A DNA stretch of 64,000 bases. It comes from Methylophilaceae bacterium. GTDB lineage: Bacteria > Pseudomonadota > Gammaproteobacteria > Burkholderiales > Methylophilaceae. The stretch's first letter is position 1. Every line of letters begins with the position of its first letter. The DNA lies in the NCBI GenBank assembly GCA_028342535.1, contig JAOLWQ010000001.1, forward strand, positions 124,001 through 188,000. Reading direction: 5' to 3'. The notes under the pieces are model-generated. The model made no database searches. It was given only the letters and a program-made list of their open reading frames with translations, and had not been told where the DNA came from. The position numbers and the translations under genes were made by a program. Positions 1 to 9,440 of the stretch are shown one piece after another.

Positions 1-1617
1 AATATTAAAAATGTAAAAGATTTAGAATTAGGTTGGCAATATCAAACAGGAATTAGTGCAACTTTTCAAGCTACTCCTATTGTCCATAAAGGTGTTATGT
101 ATGTATCTTTACCTTTCAATCATGTCATTGCTTTAGACGGAAAGACAGGCAAAGAATTGTGGCGTTATGAACATGATAGAAACCCTAACTGGAGAATGTG
201 TTGTGGACCAACGAACCGTGGAGTAGCTGTCCATGGCGACCAGATTTTTTTTGGGACTGTTGATGCAAGATTAATTTCACTTGACATTAAAACTGGCGAA
301 AAAATTTGGGATATTAATGTAGTAGAGGAGGTAGTTGAAACGGAATCTTTAACCTCCCTAAATGCATTAGATCCAAACCGAGATAAAATTATAAGTGGCG
401 GAACGGGGGTTGGTATCTCTATGGCGCCTGTTGTTTATAAGAATAAAGTGATTATAGGAATTACGGGCGTTGGCTATGGTCTTCATATAGAAGAACAGGG
501 GGACGACTCACCATTAGGCGCGGTAGTTGGAGTTGCTGGAAGTTTTGGAAGGCCCGGCTTTTTAGCGGCTTATGATATTTATTCTGGTAAGCAAATATGG
601 CAATTTGATACAATTCCTGAACAAGGATGGGAGGGCAAGTTTACAAATTATACTGGCGATGGCGAAGTGCTTAATCGCGATACCTACCTTGAAAAAGAAG
701 CGCTAGCGCAATATCCAGACTCTGCTAAATATGGTGGAGGTTCTGCATGGACAACTCCGGCTATTGATGAAATAACAAATACACTTTTCTTTGGAACTGG
801 AAATCCTTCCCCACAGATGAGCGCAGAAACCAGGCCAGGAGATAATCTTTATACAGTTTCGTTAGTAGCTTTAGATGCCGATACAGGTAAATTAAAATGG
901 TTTTATCAGCAAGTACCCCATGATACATGGGGATATGATGTTGCTAGCCCTCCTTTATTATTTAATACTATTAATGATGGCAAGGTAATACCTGCAGTTG
1001 GCCAAGCTGGGAAAACAGGGTGGTTCTATATACATAACAGAAATAGTGGCGAGCTTTTACTTAAATCAGAAGCATTTGTCCCACAAAATAATTTATTTGC
1101 TAAAGCAACTCTAGAAGGAACTGTGATTTATCCAGCTATTCTAGGGGGATCAAATTGGTCACCGGTGAGCATGAACTTAGATCATCATTTAGTATATGTT
1201 TCTGGTATTCATGCCCCTATTAAATATACTTTGCATGAAAAAAAATCTAACAATAAAGTAATTAAATATACTAGCTCTGAACCTTCTGACGATCCTCAAT
1301 GGGGATTATTATCAGCTATAAATGTATCAACTGGTAAAATCAAATGGCAACATACAACAGAACAACCTCTTTTAGGAGGATCTGTGGCAACAAAAGGAAA
1401 TTTAGTTTTTTTAGGTGAAGGTAATGGAGACTTTAATGCTTTTAATGCAATAACTGGGGAGTTGCTTTGGCAAACAAATATAGATGCAGGAGTGAATGCC
1501 CCACCAATTACTTATATGATTAATAATAAACAATATGTTGCCGTTGTAGCTGGAGGAAATAAAATTATGGGTTACAAGCAAGGAGATTATATAAGTGTGT
1601 ATCATCTTCCAGAATAA
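1..1617 (+). CDS. PQQ-binding beta-propeller dehydrogenase-like protein (5' partial)
   Basis: The frame is open from base 1, so the N-terminus and any signal peptide lie outside the window; about 538 residues are present. Repeated W-motif blades (for example ALDGKTGKELW, AYDIYSGKQIW, ALDADTGKLKW) show the eight-bladed propeller of quinoprotein alcohol/methanol dehydrogenases. The adjacent Cys-Cys pair over PQQ (bases 199-204, in MCCGPTNRG) and the metal-ligand Asn (802-804, in GTGNP) are conserved. By hand alignment to methanol dehydrogenase, the Glu ligand is Ser (541-543) and the catalytic Asp of the HDxWD motif is Gly (931-933, HDTWGYD). A GVGYGLH segment and an insertion precede the Ser. 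It is therefore a quinoprotein relative, but not a canonical MxaF or XoxF, and the substrate is unknown. It would normally be periplasmic. Confidence 0.85.
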   Translation, partial: NIKNVKDLELGWQYQTGISATFQATPIVHKGVMYVSLPFNHVIALDGKTGKELWRYEHDRNPNWRMCCGPTNRGVAVHGDQIFFGTVDARLISLDIKTGEKIWDINVVEEVVETESLTSLNALDPNRDKIISGGTGVGISMAPVVYKNKVIIGITGVGYGLHIEEQGDDSPLGAVVGVAGSFGRPGFLAAYDIYSGKQIWQFDTIPEQGWEGKFTNYTGDGEVLNRDTYLEKEALAQYPDSAKYGGGSAWTTPAIDEITNTLFFGTGNPSPQMSAETRPGDNLYTVSLVALDADTGKLKWFYQQVPHDTWGYDVASPPLLFNTINDGKVIPAVGQAGKTGWFYIHNRNSGELLLKSEAFVPQNNLFAKATLEGTVIYPAILGGSNWSPVSMNLDHHLVYVSGIHAPIKYTLHEKKSNNKVIKYTSSEPSDDPQWGLLSAINVSTGKIKWQHTTEQPLLGGSVATKGNLVFLGEGNGDFNAFNAITGELLWQTNIDAGVNAPPITYMINNKQYVAVVAGGNKIMGYKQGDYISVYHLPE

Positions 1618-1674
1618 ATTTTTCAAAAATTTGTATCAACCCAGTGATGAATTATTATTAATTAAGGATAATTT

Positions 1675-2841
1675 TTGAATATTACAGTCGTTGGAATTGG
1701 TTATGTAGGTTTAGCGAATGCAATTTTGCTCGCACAAAATCATAGTGTTACATTAATTGATATAGTTTCAGACAAAGTTAATTTAATAAATGAAAGAAAA
1801 TCTCCTATGCAAGATCCATATATTACTCAATATTTGGAGTCAGTTAAATTAGACATGCATGCAACAATGGATCAAGACATTGCATATAAAGATGCTGAGT
1901 TAGTTATTGTAGCCACTCCTACGGATTATGACCCGGCTACAAACTTTTTTAATACAAAGTCAATTGAAGAGTCAATAGATAAAATACTTAAAATAAATAA
2001 AAAAGCACTAATTTTAATAAAATCAACAGTGCCTGTTGGGTATACGGAAAGTTTAAGGCAAAAATTTCAAATACAGCATATTATTTTTTCTCCAGAATTT
2101 TTAAGAGAAGGGCAAGCGCTATATGACTGCCTTTATCCTTCAAGAATTATCATAAGCAATAAGGAAGATGAAGGAAAGAGACTAGCAAAATTATTTATGG
2201 AGGGAGCAATTAAGAAAGACATACCAATTTTGTATACAGATTCAACTGAAGCAGAGGCAATTAAGCTTTTCTCAAATACATATTTAGCGATGCGGGTTAC
2301 TTTCTTTAATGAATTAGATAGTTTCGCTGTAAAACATGAGCTAAATACAAAGCAAATAATTGATGGGATTAGTTTGGATCCAAGAATAGGTGATCATTAT
2401 AATAATCCTTCTTTTGGTTATGGTGGCTATTGTTTGCCAAAAGATACAAAGCAATTGCTAGCAAATTATAAAGATATTCCTAATAATATTATGCAAGCAA
2501 TAGTTGATAGCAATGAAACTAGAAAAGAATTTCTTGTGGAAGAGATAATAAATACGAAAGCTAAAGTTGTTGGTATTTATCGTTTAATCATGAAAAGTAA
2601 TTCTGATAATTATAGAGAATCAGCAATTTTAGGAATTATAGAAAGATTGAAAGAAAAAAATGTAGAAATACTTATTTATGAGCCTCAAATTAATCAGGAT
2701 AGATTAGAGGACATAGTAATTGTTAAAGAATTAAAAGAATTTATGAGTAAGTCTGAAATAATAATTGCCAATCGATATCACCCTGAATTAGAAAAAGTAA
2801 AAGACAAAGTTTATTCAAGAGATATTAGTAATAAGGATTAA
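1675..2841 (+). CDS. ugd: UDP-glucose 6-dehydrogenase
   Basis: Oxidises UDP-glucose to UDP-glucuronate with NAD+ for surface polysaccharide synthesis in the cytosol. The 388 residues match the length and most of the sequence pattern of the enterobacterial Ugd: N-terminal Rossmann motif GIGYVGLANA (residues 7-16), STVPVG near 117, FSPEFLREG near 139, and the active-site Cys253 in GYGGYCLPKDT. The start is TTG; an AAGGA ribosome-binding site at 1664-1668 lies six bases upstream and no ATG fits the Rossmann N-terminus. It stands alone after the quinoprotein and five bases before the DUF485 gene, so it may share a transcript with either. Confidence 0.95.
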   Translation: MNITVVGIGYVGLANAILLAQNHSVTLIDIVSDKVNLINERKSPMQDPYITQYLESVKLDMHATMDQDIAYKDAELVIVATPTDYDPATNFFNTKSIEESIDKILKINKKALILIKSTVPVGYTESLRQKFQIQHIIFSPEFLREGQALYDCLYPSRIIISNKEDEGKRLAKLFMEGAIKKDIPILYTDSTEAEAIKLFSNTYLAMRVTFFNELDSFAVKHELNTKQIIDGISLDPRIGDHYNNPSFGYGGYCLPKDTKQLLANYKDIPNNIMQAIVDSNETRKEFLVEEIINTKAKVVGIYRLIMKSNSDNYRESAILGIIERLKEKNVEILIYEPQINQDRLEDIVIVKELKEFMSKSEIIIANRYHPELEKVKDKVYSRDISNKD

Positions 2842-2845
2842 GTTT

Positions 2846-3133
2846 ATGCAAATAAGAGACACTAAAGAAATTTATCAGCAATTAAAAAAAGCAAGAATTA
2901 AAATACTAGTACCTTTAATATTCTCAACCATCACCTCCTATTTTTGCTTTATTTGGGTGATTGCCTTCAACTCAAAGTTTTTTGGTACATTAATATTTGA
3001 TACAAATATTTCAATTGGTATTTTTTTAGGCTTTCTATTAATCCTCTTAATATTCCTAATAACGTTAATATATGTTTATCTTGCTAACAAAATTCTTGAG
3101 CCTTTAATAAACAAGATTCAAAAAAATGCATAA
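2846..3133 (+). CDS. DUF485 membrane protein, YjcH-like
   Basis: Small inner-membrane protein of 95 residues with two hydrophobic helices (about residues 20-42 and 52-80), the usual size and shape of DUF485/YjcH. Members of this family are almost always encoded just before the acetate permease ActP and are thought to act with it. Here the 3' end overlaps actP by eight bases, which supports translational coupling. The sequence is divergent and the assignment rests largely on size, topology and this neighbour. Confidence 0.8.
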   Translation: MQIRDTKEIYQQLKKARIKILVPLIFSTITSYFCFIWVIAFNSKFFGTLIFDTNISIGIFLGFLLILLIFLITLIYVYLANKILEPLINKIQKNA

Positions 3134-4760
3134 ATTAATACTCTTATTAGGACTTTTATTTTCTAATTTATTGTTTGCTAGTACTGTTGATGGAGAACCA
3201 AACTACACAGCAGTTATTATGTTTGTCTTATTTGTTGGAGTAACGCTGTTTATTACTTATTGGGCATCAAAAAAAACTCACACGGCGAAAAGTTTCTATA
3301 CTGCAGGTGGAGATATTACAGGACTTCAAAATGGTCTTGCAATATCAGGTGATTTTATGTCAGCAGCATCTTTTCTTGGTATTTCTGGCTTAGTCTATTT
3401 GTCAGGATTTGACGGTCTTATTTATTCGATTGGATTTTTAATTGGGTGGCCCATCATTTTATTATTAATCGCTGAGCCACTTCGTAACTTAGGTAAATAT
3501 AGCTTTTCTGACGTTGTTTCTTTTAGGCTCAAACAAAAACCCATCAGAATACTTGCTGCTTGTGGCTCATTGTCGACTGTAATTTTATATTTAATAGCTC
3601 AAATGGTTGGCGCTGGAAAGCTTATAGAAATTCTATTTGGTTTGCCTTATTATTCAGCTGTTATGATTGTTGGTGGGCTAATGATTTCATATGTCACTTT
3701 TGGTGGAATGCTTGCAACGACCTGGGTACAAATAATTAAGGCTGTTCTTTTGTTGTCTGGGGCAACGCTTATGGCATTCCTTGTTCTATATCAATTTGAA
3801 TTTAATATTAACCAATTCTTTTCTGAAGCCGTTAATATTCATAGCAAAGGTAAAAATATCATGGCTCCTGGTGGATTAATTTCTGACCCAGTGTCAGCTA
3901 TATCATTAGGTCTTGCTCTAATGTTTGGTACTGCAGGACTTCCACATATATTGATGCGATTCTTTACTGTTCCAGACGCAGTAGAAGCAAGAAAATCAGT
4001 AGTTTATGCAACAGGATTTATTGGTTATTTTTACATATTAACTTTCATTATTGGCTTTGGGGCTATTGTTCTAGTTTCTAATAATCCAGAATATTTAAAT
4101 GATTCTGGTGCGTTAATTGGAAATAATAATATGGCAGCTATTCATCTTTCACACGCAGTTGGGGGAGACATTTTACTCGGATTTATTTCGGCAGTTGCCT
4201 TCGCAACTATTTTAGCAGTTGTTTCTGGATTAACACTTGCAGGGGCTTCTGCAATATCTCATGATCTTTATGCTAATGCATTCCTAACAGGGAAAAATAA
4301 CGAAAAAATGGAAATGAAAGTTTCGAAGCTCGCAACAATATTCTTAGGTGTTCTTGCAGTGTTCCTAGGTATTCTTTTTGAGGAGCAAAATGTTGCATTT
4401 ATGGTTGGCCTAGCATTTGCTATTGCAGCGACTACAAATTTTCCAATATTAATTCTTTCTATCTATTGGAAAAATCTTACTACAAGGGGAGCAGTTATTG
4501 GCGGTTCTGCTGGATTATTGATTGCAATACTTTTAGTAATACTGGGCCCAGTTGTATGGGTAGATATTTTTGGTAATAATGAAGCAATCTTTCCATACAA
4601 GTACCCAGCCTTATTTTCTATGATAGTTACATTTATTGGGATATGGTTCTTTTCAAAAACTGATAAAACAAAAACTTCTATAGTGGAGAAAAAATTATTT
4701 GAATCACAATATTTTAGATCACAAACTGGAGTAGGTATTGATAAATCTAATGCTCATTAG
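3126..4760 (+). CDS. actP: cation/acetate symporter ActP
   Basis: Sodium:solute symporter family (SSS) permease of 544 residues, the usual length for ActP, taking up acetate and similar short monocarboxylates with a cation. It begins with a cleavable-looking signal (hydrophobic residues 3-18, LFAS) followed by about 13 membrane segments. The family pattern is clear: [21 protein letters not shown] near residue 57 and [13 protein letters not shown] near 270. The gene follows the DUF485 partner with an eight-base overlap. No acs acetyl-CoA synthetase is seen nearby, so the role in acetate use is inferred from the family only. Confidence 0.93.
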   Translation: MHKLILLLGLLFSNLLFASTVDGEPNYTAVIMFVLFVGVTLFITYWASKKTHTAKSFYTAGGDITGLQNGLAISGDFMSAASFLGISGLVYLSGFDGLIYSIGFLIGWPIILLLIAEPLRNLGKYSFSDVVSFRLKQKPIRILAACGSLSTVILYLIAQMVGAGKLIEILFGLPYYSAVMIVGGLMISYVTFGGMLATTWVQIIKAVLLLSGATLMAFLVLYQFEFNINQFFSEAVNIHSKGKNIMAPGGLISDPVSAISLGLALMFGTAGLPHILMRFFTVPDAVEARKSVVYATGFIGYFYILTFIIGFGAIVLVSNNPEYLNDSGALIGNNNMAAIHLSHAVGGDILLGFISAVAFATILAVVSGLTLAGASAISHDLYANAFLTGKNNEKMEMKVSKLATIFLGVLAVFLGILFEEQNVAFMVGLAFAIAATTNFPILILSIYWKNLTTRGAVIGGSAGLLIAILLVILGPVVWVDIFGNNEAIFPYKYPALFSMIVTFIGIWFFSKTDKTKTSIVEKKLFESQYFRSQTGVGIDKSNAH

Positions 4761-4762
4761 TT

Positions 4763-5071
4763 ATGACTTTTTATAAATATCATATTTTCTTTTGCTTAAA
4801 TCAAAGAGAAGATGGGGAGCAGTGTTGTATGAACTTTAATGCTGAACCAATGTTTAATTACATGAAAAAGAAGATTAAGTCATTAAATCTTAATGGCCCT
4901 AATAAAGTACGTGTAAATCGGGGTGGGTGCTTTGATCGTTGCCATGAAGGACCTTTAATGGTCATTTACCCTGAAGGAGTTTGGTATCGATATATAGATC
5001 AAGAAGACGTCGATGAAATTATAGAAGAACACTTACTTAAAGGAGTAATTGTGAGTCGACTAAGGATTTAG
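4763..5071 (+). CDS. thioredoxin-like [2Fe-2S] ferredoxin
   Basis: Protein of 102 residues with the cysteine spacing of the thioredoxin-fold [2Fe-2S] ferredoxins: Cys11, Cys22 (with an extra Cys21), Cys56 and Cys60, the last two in GGCFDRCHEGP. Expected to carry electrons in the cytosol; the redox partner is not evident from the neighbours. It starts two bases after the actP stop. Its 3' end overlaps the convergent HIT gene by 12 bases, so no terminator separates them. Confidence 0.88.
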   Translation: MTFYKYHIFFCLNQREDGEQCCMNFNAEPMFNYMKKKIKSLNLNGPNKVRVNRGGCFDRCHEGPLMVIYPEGVWYRYIDQEDVDEIIEEHLLKGVIVSRLRI

Positions 5072-5488
5072 TTTATTGTTAACATACTTAATAAATTCCA
5101 ATTCTTGAACCTTAGAGAATTTATTAATAGCATTTCTCTTTTTTTCACTCCAAATACTATTTGGAAAATGATTGTCAGAAAAGTATCTAGGAATAATGTG
5201 CCAATGTAAGTGGGGAGTAATATTACCAAGCGAAGCTAAATTAATTTTGTCAGGCTGTAAATATTCTTTTATAATTTTTTCAGTCTGAAAAATTACACCC
5301 ATAAATTCATTACGAGTTTCTTCATCTAAATCTGCCATTTCTTTAACATGATTAATTAAATCAACTCTACAATAGCCCCGATAATTTTGATCATTAATTA
5401 ATACAATACGAAGTAAATTATTTGCCCAAATAATAGGGTATTTTTGAGAAGAGCATAGAGTACAATTATCAGAATTAAGAGATTTCAA
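5060..5488 (-). CDS. HIT (histidine triad) family protein
   Basis: Protein of 142 residues with the histidine triad TPHLHWHIIPRY (His93, His95, His97), the nucleotide-phosphate binding and catalytic motif of HIT hydrolases and transferases. An N-terminal CTLC pair (about residues 9-12) may bind zinc, as in several bacterial HIT proteins. It is the last gene of the long minus-strand run and overlaps nadA by 14 bases. The substrate cannot be read from sequence. Confidence 0.9.
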   Translation of the reverse strand: MKSLNSDNCTLCSSQKYPIIWANNLLRIVLINDQNYRGYCRVDLINHVKEMADLDEETRNEFMGVIFQTEKIIKEYLQPDKINLASLGNITPHLHWHIIPRYFSDNHFPNSIWSEKKRNAINKFSKVQELEFIKYVNNKLNP

Positions 5489-6572
5489 GCATTCGATCCA
5501 ATGCTAGTTTTGCTAATTTTGCTTCTTTTTTAGGAACACTAATAATATTAACTGGGTTATCTTTGATGATATTTTCTAAGGTCCAGGACAGATGTTGGGG
5601 ATCTATTCTTGCCATAGTTGAGCATTCACAAACTACATGAGACATAAACTGTACCAATTTTCCTTCAGGTTTCATTTCATTGGCCAATCTATTAACAAGA
5701 TTTAGTTCAGTACCAACCAACCATTTAGTATTTGGTTTGGCTTTCGTAATTGTATTAAGAATAAATTCAGTAGACCCAACATAATCAGAGTTCTGACAGA
5801 CTTCAAATGGTGACTCAGGATGTGAGATTACAAAACCTTCAGGGTGAATTTCTCTGAATTTTTCAATATGCTGTAGTCTAAACATTTGATGAACTGCACA
5901 GTGCCCTTTCCATAATAAAACTTTTGATTCAAGTATTTGTTTTTCTGTTAACCCACCAAGTGGTAGATCAGGATCCCATACAGGCATATCCTCTATGGCA
6001 ATTCCCATTTTATGTCCTGTCCATCTTCCTAAATTTTGATCTGGAAAGAATAAGACTTTCTCCCTTTTTTTAAAAGCCCAATCAAGCACACTCGGTGCAT
6101 TTGTTGATGTACATACGATACCATTATGTTCACCACAAAAAGCTTTAAGGTCTGCAGCTGAATTAATATAAGTAATTGGTGTAATAGTTTTATCAAAATC
6201 TAAAACTTTAGAAAGTTCTCTGTAAGTTCTTTCTACCTTTGCTAAATTTGCCATATCAGCCATAGAGCATCCAGCTGAAAGATCTGGCAATACTGTAATT
6301 TGGTCTGATCTTGATAATATATTAGAAACTTCAGCCATAAAATGAACACCAAGGAAAACAATATATTTGGCATCTAGATTCTGGACGTACTGTGCTAGCT
6401 TAAGAGAGTCCCCAGAATAATCCGCGTGTCTATAAACAGTTTCATTTTGATAGTGATGGCCTAAAATAACAATTCTATCACCTAAAGTTTTTTTGGCTTT
6501 AATAATCTTATCTTGGCAATCTTCATTCTTAAGACTTTCAAAAGAATTGAATTTGATTGTGGCTGTATTCAT
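5475..6572 (-). CDS. nadA: quinolinate synthase A
   Basis: Condenses iminoaspartate with dihydroxyacetone phosphate to quinolinate in NAD synthesis, using an oxygen-sensitive [4Fe-4S] cluster. The 365 residues carry the NadA hallmarks: ILGHHYQ near residue 37, DLSAGCSMADM with Cys102, WKGHCAVHQMF with Cys225, HPES near 251, and a C-terminal VCECSTMARI with Cys315/Cys317. Cys102, Cys225 and one of the last two are the likely cluster ligands. nadB and nadC are not in the window. It lies ten bases after nudB. Confidence 0.95.
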   Translation of the reverse strand: MNTATIKFNSFESLKNEDCQDKIIKAKKTLGDRIVILGHHYQNETVYRHADYSGDSLKLAQYVQNLDAKYIVFLGVHFMAEVSNILSRSDQITVLPDLSAGCSMADMANLAKVERTYRELSKVLDFDKTITPITYINSAADLKAFCGEHNGIVCTSTNAPSVLDWAFKKREKVLFFPDQNLGRWTGHKMGIAIEDMPVWDPDLPLGGLTEKQILESKVLLWKGHCAVHQMFRLQHIEKFREIHPEGFVISHPESPFEVCQNSDYVGSTEFILNTITKAKPNTKWLVGTELNLVNRLANEMKPEGKLVQFMSHVVCECSTMARIDPQHLSWTLENIIKDNPVNIISVPKKEAKLAKLALDRMLEIS

Positions 6573-6582
6573 AATATATATT

Positions 6583-7041
6583 TTAACTTGCTAATAGCTT
6601 AATTTCATATAATTTTTCTAGGGCCTTAACGTTGGTCCAGGAAAATACTGTTTGCTTAGCTTCCTCTAACGTGACCCATTTAAAATCAATATGTTCCTTG
6701 GGGGAGAGAGTCACAGGTACTTTTTCTGGCAACTCTAAACCAAAAATATGTTCAGTATTGTAAGTAACACCTGGGCCATATCGGTATTGCCAATGAGAAA
6801 ATATTTTATACTCATGACTTAAATTCCAATCTTGTAAGAGATAATTTTCGCAAATAATTCCAGTTTCTTCTAGTACTTCTCTTTTTGCAGTTTCTAATGG
6901 CGATTCACTCTGCTCTAAACTGCCAGTGACTGATTGCCAAAAATTAGCTTTATCCGCACGACTAAGTAATAATATATCAAGTTGTTTGGTATATATAACA
7001 ACTAGTGCTGATATTGGAATTTTATAATGAGGTAGTTTCAA
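6583..7041 (-). CDS. nudB: dihydroneopterin triphosphate diphosphatase (Nudix)
   Basis: Nudix hydrolase of 152 residues with a complete Nudix box starting at GSLEQ (about residue 41) and ending REVLEETGI. Length and flanking pattern (KIPISALVVIYT, FWQSVTGSLE, WVTLEEA) fit NudB, which removes pyrophosphate from dihydroneopterin triphosphate in folate synthesis. In many proteobacteria nudB sits between aspS and yebC; here it lies between ispH and nadA, overlapping ispH by four bases. The substrate is inferred from family resemblance. Confidence 0.85.
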   Translation of the reverse strand: MKLPHYKIPISALVVIYTKQLDILLLSRADKANFWQSVTGSLEQSESPLETAKREVLEETGIICENYLLQDWNLSHEYKIFSHWQYRYGPGVTYNTEHIFGLELPEKVPVTLSPKEHIDFKWVTLEEAKQTVFSWTNVKALEKLYEIKLLAS

Positions 7042-7982
7042 ATTTTTGGAAGCTTGAAAATAGTAGTTTCTTGAATGCCTTCTATCTCTGAGATGGAAAC
7101 TTTCGTAATTTTTTTAATTTCATGGATAAGGTCTTGAACAAGAACTTCTGGAGCTGAAGCGCCAGCTGTAATTCCTATATTTTTTTTATTTTTTAGCCAT
7201 TTAGATTGAAATTGTGTCATATCATCTATAAGCACGGCATCTATATCTTTATCTTTGACCATATCCAAAAGTCTATTTGAATTCGAACTATTTTTTGATC
7301 CAACAACAAAAACAAGGTCATGTTTCCCAATCATTCGTTTAACAGCCTCTTGTCTATTCTGTGTTGCGTAACATATATCATTACTTTTTGGCCCAACAAT
7401 TAATGGGTATTTTACTATTAATGCATCAATTATTTTCTTAGTATCATCAATAGATAAAGTGGTTTGACTTACATAGCTAAGTTTATTGGGATTCGAAACT
7501 TTTAATTTATTAACATCTTCTATGCTTTCAACTAAAAAGATTTGACTGGTTAAAGAATTTTGTTCAATTTGCCCCATTGTGCCTTCTACTTCGGGGTGTC
7601 CTTTGTGCCCAATCATGATAATTGTATATTTATCATTACTTAATTTATTGACTTCACGATGCACTTTAGTTACTAATGGACACGTCGCATCTATTGAAAT
7701 AAGATTAAATTTATCAGATTCTTTTACTACTGCCTTAGATACACCATGAGCACTAAATATAACATGACTTGATTTTGGGATTTCTTTTAAGCTTTCAACA
7801 AAAATTACACCTTTTTCCTTTAGCCCCTTAATTACAAATTTATTATGAACAACTTCATGATGAACATATATTGGAGCTCCATACTTTTCTAATGTTTTTT
7901 CTACGATTAATATTGCTCTTTCGACTCCCGCACAAAACCCCCTGGGGTTAGCTAACGATATATTAATCATCTCTTTTGACAT
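7038..7982 (-). CDS. ispH: 4-hydroxy-3-methylbut-2-enyl diphosphate reductase
   Basis: Last enzyme of the non-mevalonate (MEP) isoprenoid pathway, reducing HMBPP to IPP and DMAPP with an iron-sulfur cluster. The three conserved cluster cysteines are visible in GFCAGVERAI (about residue 17), DATCPLVTKVH and NDICYATQNRQ. Other fixed motifs are VHHEVVHN and FSAHGVS. Length, 314 residues, is normal. It is six bases downstream of lysA. Confidence 0.97.
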   Translation of the reverse strand: MSKEMINISLANPRGFCAGVERAILIVEKTLEKYGAPIYVHHEVVHNKFVIKGLKEKGVIFVESLKEIPKSSHVIFSAHGVSKAVVKESDKFNLISIDATCPLVTKVHREVNKLSNDKYTIIMIGHKGHPEVEGTMGQIEQNSLTSQIFLVESIEDVNKLKVSNPNKLSYVSQTTLSIDDTKKIIDALIVKYPLIVGPKSNDICYATQNRQEAVKRMIGKHDLVFVVGSKNSSNSNRLLDMVKDKDIDAVLIDDMTQFQSKWLKNKKNIGITAGASAPEVLVQDLIHEIKKITKVSISEIEGIQETTIFKLPKI

Positions 7983-7988
7983 AATAAT

Positions 7989-9239
7989 TTAAGGTAGTAG
8001 TTGCTCACCATTAATTAATTCAGCAAAATCTTCACGACATCTTATTAGATGTAATTTATTATCATCAACAAGTATTTCTGAAGCTTTAGGGCGAGAATTA
8101 TAGTTTGAACTCATTGACATTCCATATGCCCCTGCATCTAAAATGGCTAGTATATTACCTTCTTCTGCAGATATTAAACGATCTTTACCAAGAAAGTCAC
8201 CGGTTTCACATACAGGACCAACAATATCATAGTATTTTTTTTCAGAGTTAGTTGGAGATAAATTTATAATTTCATGAAAAGCACCATAGAGTGCCGGCCT
8301 CATTAAATCATTCATAGCAGCGTTAATAATTATAAAATTTTTCTCTAAATTATTTTTTATATATTCTACTTCTGCTAATAAAAGACCAGCTTTACCAATT
8401 AATGCTCGACCAGGCTCAAAAATAATTTTAAGGTCACGGCCTTTAAGAATATTTTTCACAGTTTTAGCATAATCAGCAAAAGTAGGGGGCATCTCATCAG
8501 AGTATTGAATACCAATCCCACCCCCAATATCAATATGCTCTATTGAGATACCAATTGAGTTAAGGTGATCTAGTAGTGTAAGAAGTTTTTTTATTGAATC
8601 TTCAAAAGGATGCAATTCTGTTATTTGAGACCCAATATGACAATCAATGCCTTTAATCTTAATTGAATCGAGGTCTTTGGCAATTTTATACATTGAGATT
8701 GCATTCTGTTCATCAACACCAAATTTATTATCTTTTAGTCCAGTTGAAATATAGGGATGTGTTTTAGGGTCAACATCTGGATTTACTCTAATTGATATAC
8801 TGGCCACTTTGCTTAACTTTTTTGCAATACTTTGAATGCGATGAAGTTCTGCTTCAGATTCAACATTAAATGTAAGAATATCATGCTTAATAGCTAATTC
8901 AATGTCTTCTTTAGATTTTCCAACACCTGAAAAAACAACTTTTTTTGGATCCCCTTCTGCAGCAATGACTCTTCGAAGTTCTCCCGAAGACACAATATCA
9001 AAGCCAGCCCCATTTTTTGCAAGCAAATTCAAAATAGCTATATTAGGATTAGCTTTAACCGCAAAACAAATGAGGTGGCTTATATCATTAAATTGATTTT
9101 TAAAATCTAAGTAATTATCAAGAATAATTTTTTTAGAGTAGATATATGAAGGAGTACCAAATTCTTTAGCAATATTTTCAACGAGAAGATTCTCAATATA
9201 GAATTTTCCATCTTTTAATTTTAAAATAGATTCAGTCAT
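7989..9239 (-). CDS. lysA: diaminopimelate decarboxylase
   Basis: PLP enzyme making L-lysine from meso-diaminopimelate. The 416 residues show the fold-type III pattern: the PLP lysine in CFAVKANPN (about residue 62), HIGSQI, IGGGIGIQY, EPGRALIG, and the C-terminal active-site segment GPVCETGDFLG followed by AGAYGMSMSSNYN. Start ATG is close to the usual N-terminus (FYIENLLVENIAKEFGTPSYIYS). It lies directly after the lptM-like lipoprotein gene, the classical proteobacterial arrangement. Confidence 0.97.
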   Translation of the reverse strand: MTESILKLKDGKFYIENLLVENIAKEFGTPSYIYSKKIILDNYLDFKNQFNDISHLICFAVKANPNIAILNLLAKNGAGFDIVSSGELRRVIAAEGDPKKVVFSGVGKSKEDIELAIKHDILTFNVESEAELHRIQSIAKKLSKVASISIRVNPDVDPKTHPYISTGLKDNKFGVDEQNAISMYKIAKDLDSIKIKGIDCHIGSQITELHPFEDSIKKLLTLLDHLNSIGISIEHIDIGGGIGIQYSDEMPPTFADYAKTVKNILKGRDLKIIFEPGRALIGKAGLLLAEVEYIKNNLEKNFIIINAAMNDLMRPALYGAFHEIINLSPTNSEKKYYDIVGPVCETGDFLGKDRLISAEEGNILAILDAGAYGMSMSSNYNSRPKASEILVDDNKLHLIRCREDFAELINGEQLLP

Positions 9240-9247
9240 TTTTAGAT

Positions 9248-9400
9248 TTAAGCTATCTCTGATTTTTGAACTGGAAAAATATAATCATAAATCATTGCCT
9301 GGGGATACCTTTCTTCAGGTATATAAAGTTCGCCTTTTGTACCACAACTATTTAATAGTAGTGAGATAGATAGCAAATAAAAAATATAGTATATTTTCAT
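9248..9400 (-). CDS. lptM: LptM (YifL)-like small lipoprotein
   Basis: A 50-residue reading frame that is easily missed. Translation starts at ATG 9400 with an AAGGAAC ribosome-binding site just upstream. The protein has a short signal peptide, a lipobox-like LLLNSCG with the lipid-anchor Cys at residue 19, and then TKGELYIPEE, which matches the conserved CGxKGPLYxP pattern of LptM/YifL. In proteobacteria this lipoprotein gene typically precedes lysA, and here lysA starts eight bases downstream. LptM assists assembly of the LptD outer-membrane LPS translocon; function is inferred from the motif and context. Confidence 0.85.
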   Translation of the reverse strand: MKIYYIFYLLSISLLLNSCGTKGELYIPEERYPQAMIYDYIFPVQKSEIA

Positions 9401-9440
9401 AATTAGTTCCTTTGTTTTCTTATTTTATCATTAATAAAAA

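Noticed and set aside
1613-1631. AAATTTTTCAAAAATTT after the quinoprotein as a terminator
   Set aside because: The stem is A/T only and no T-tract follows.
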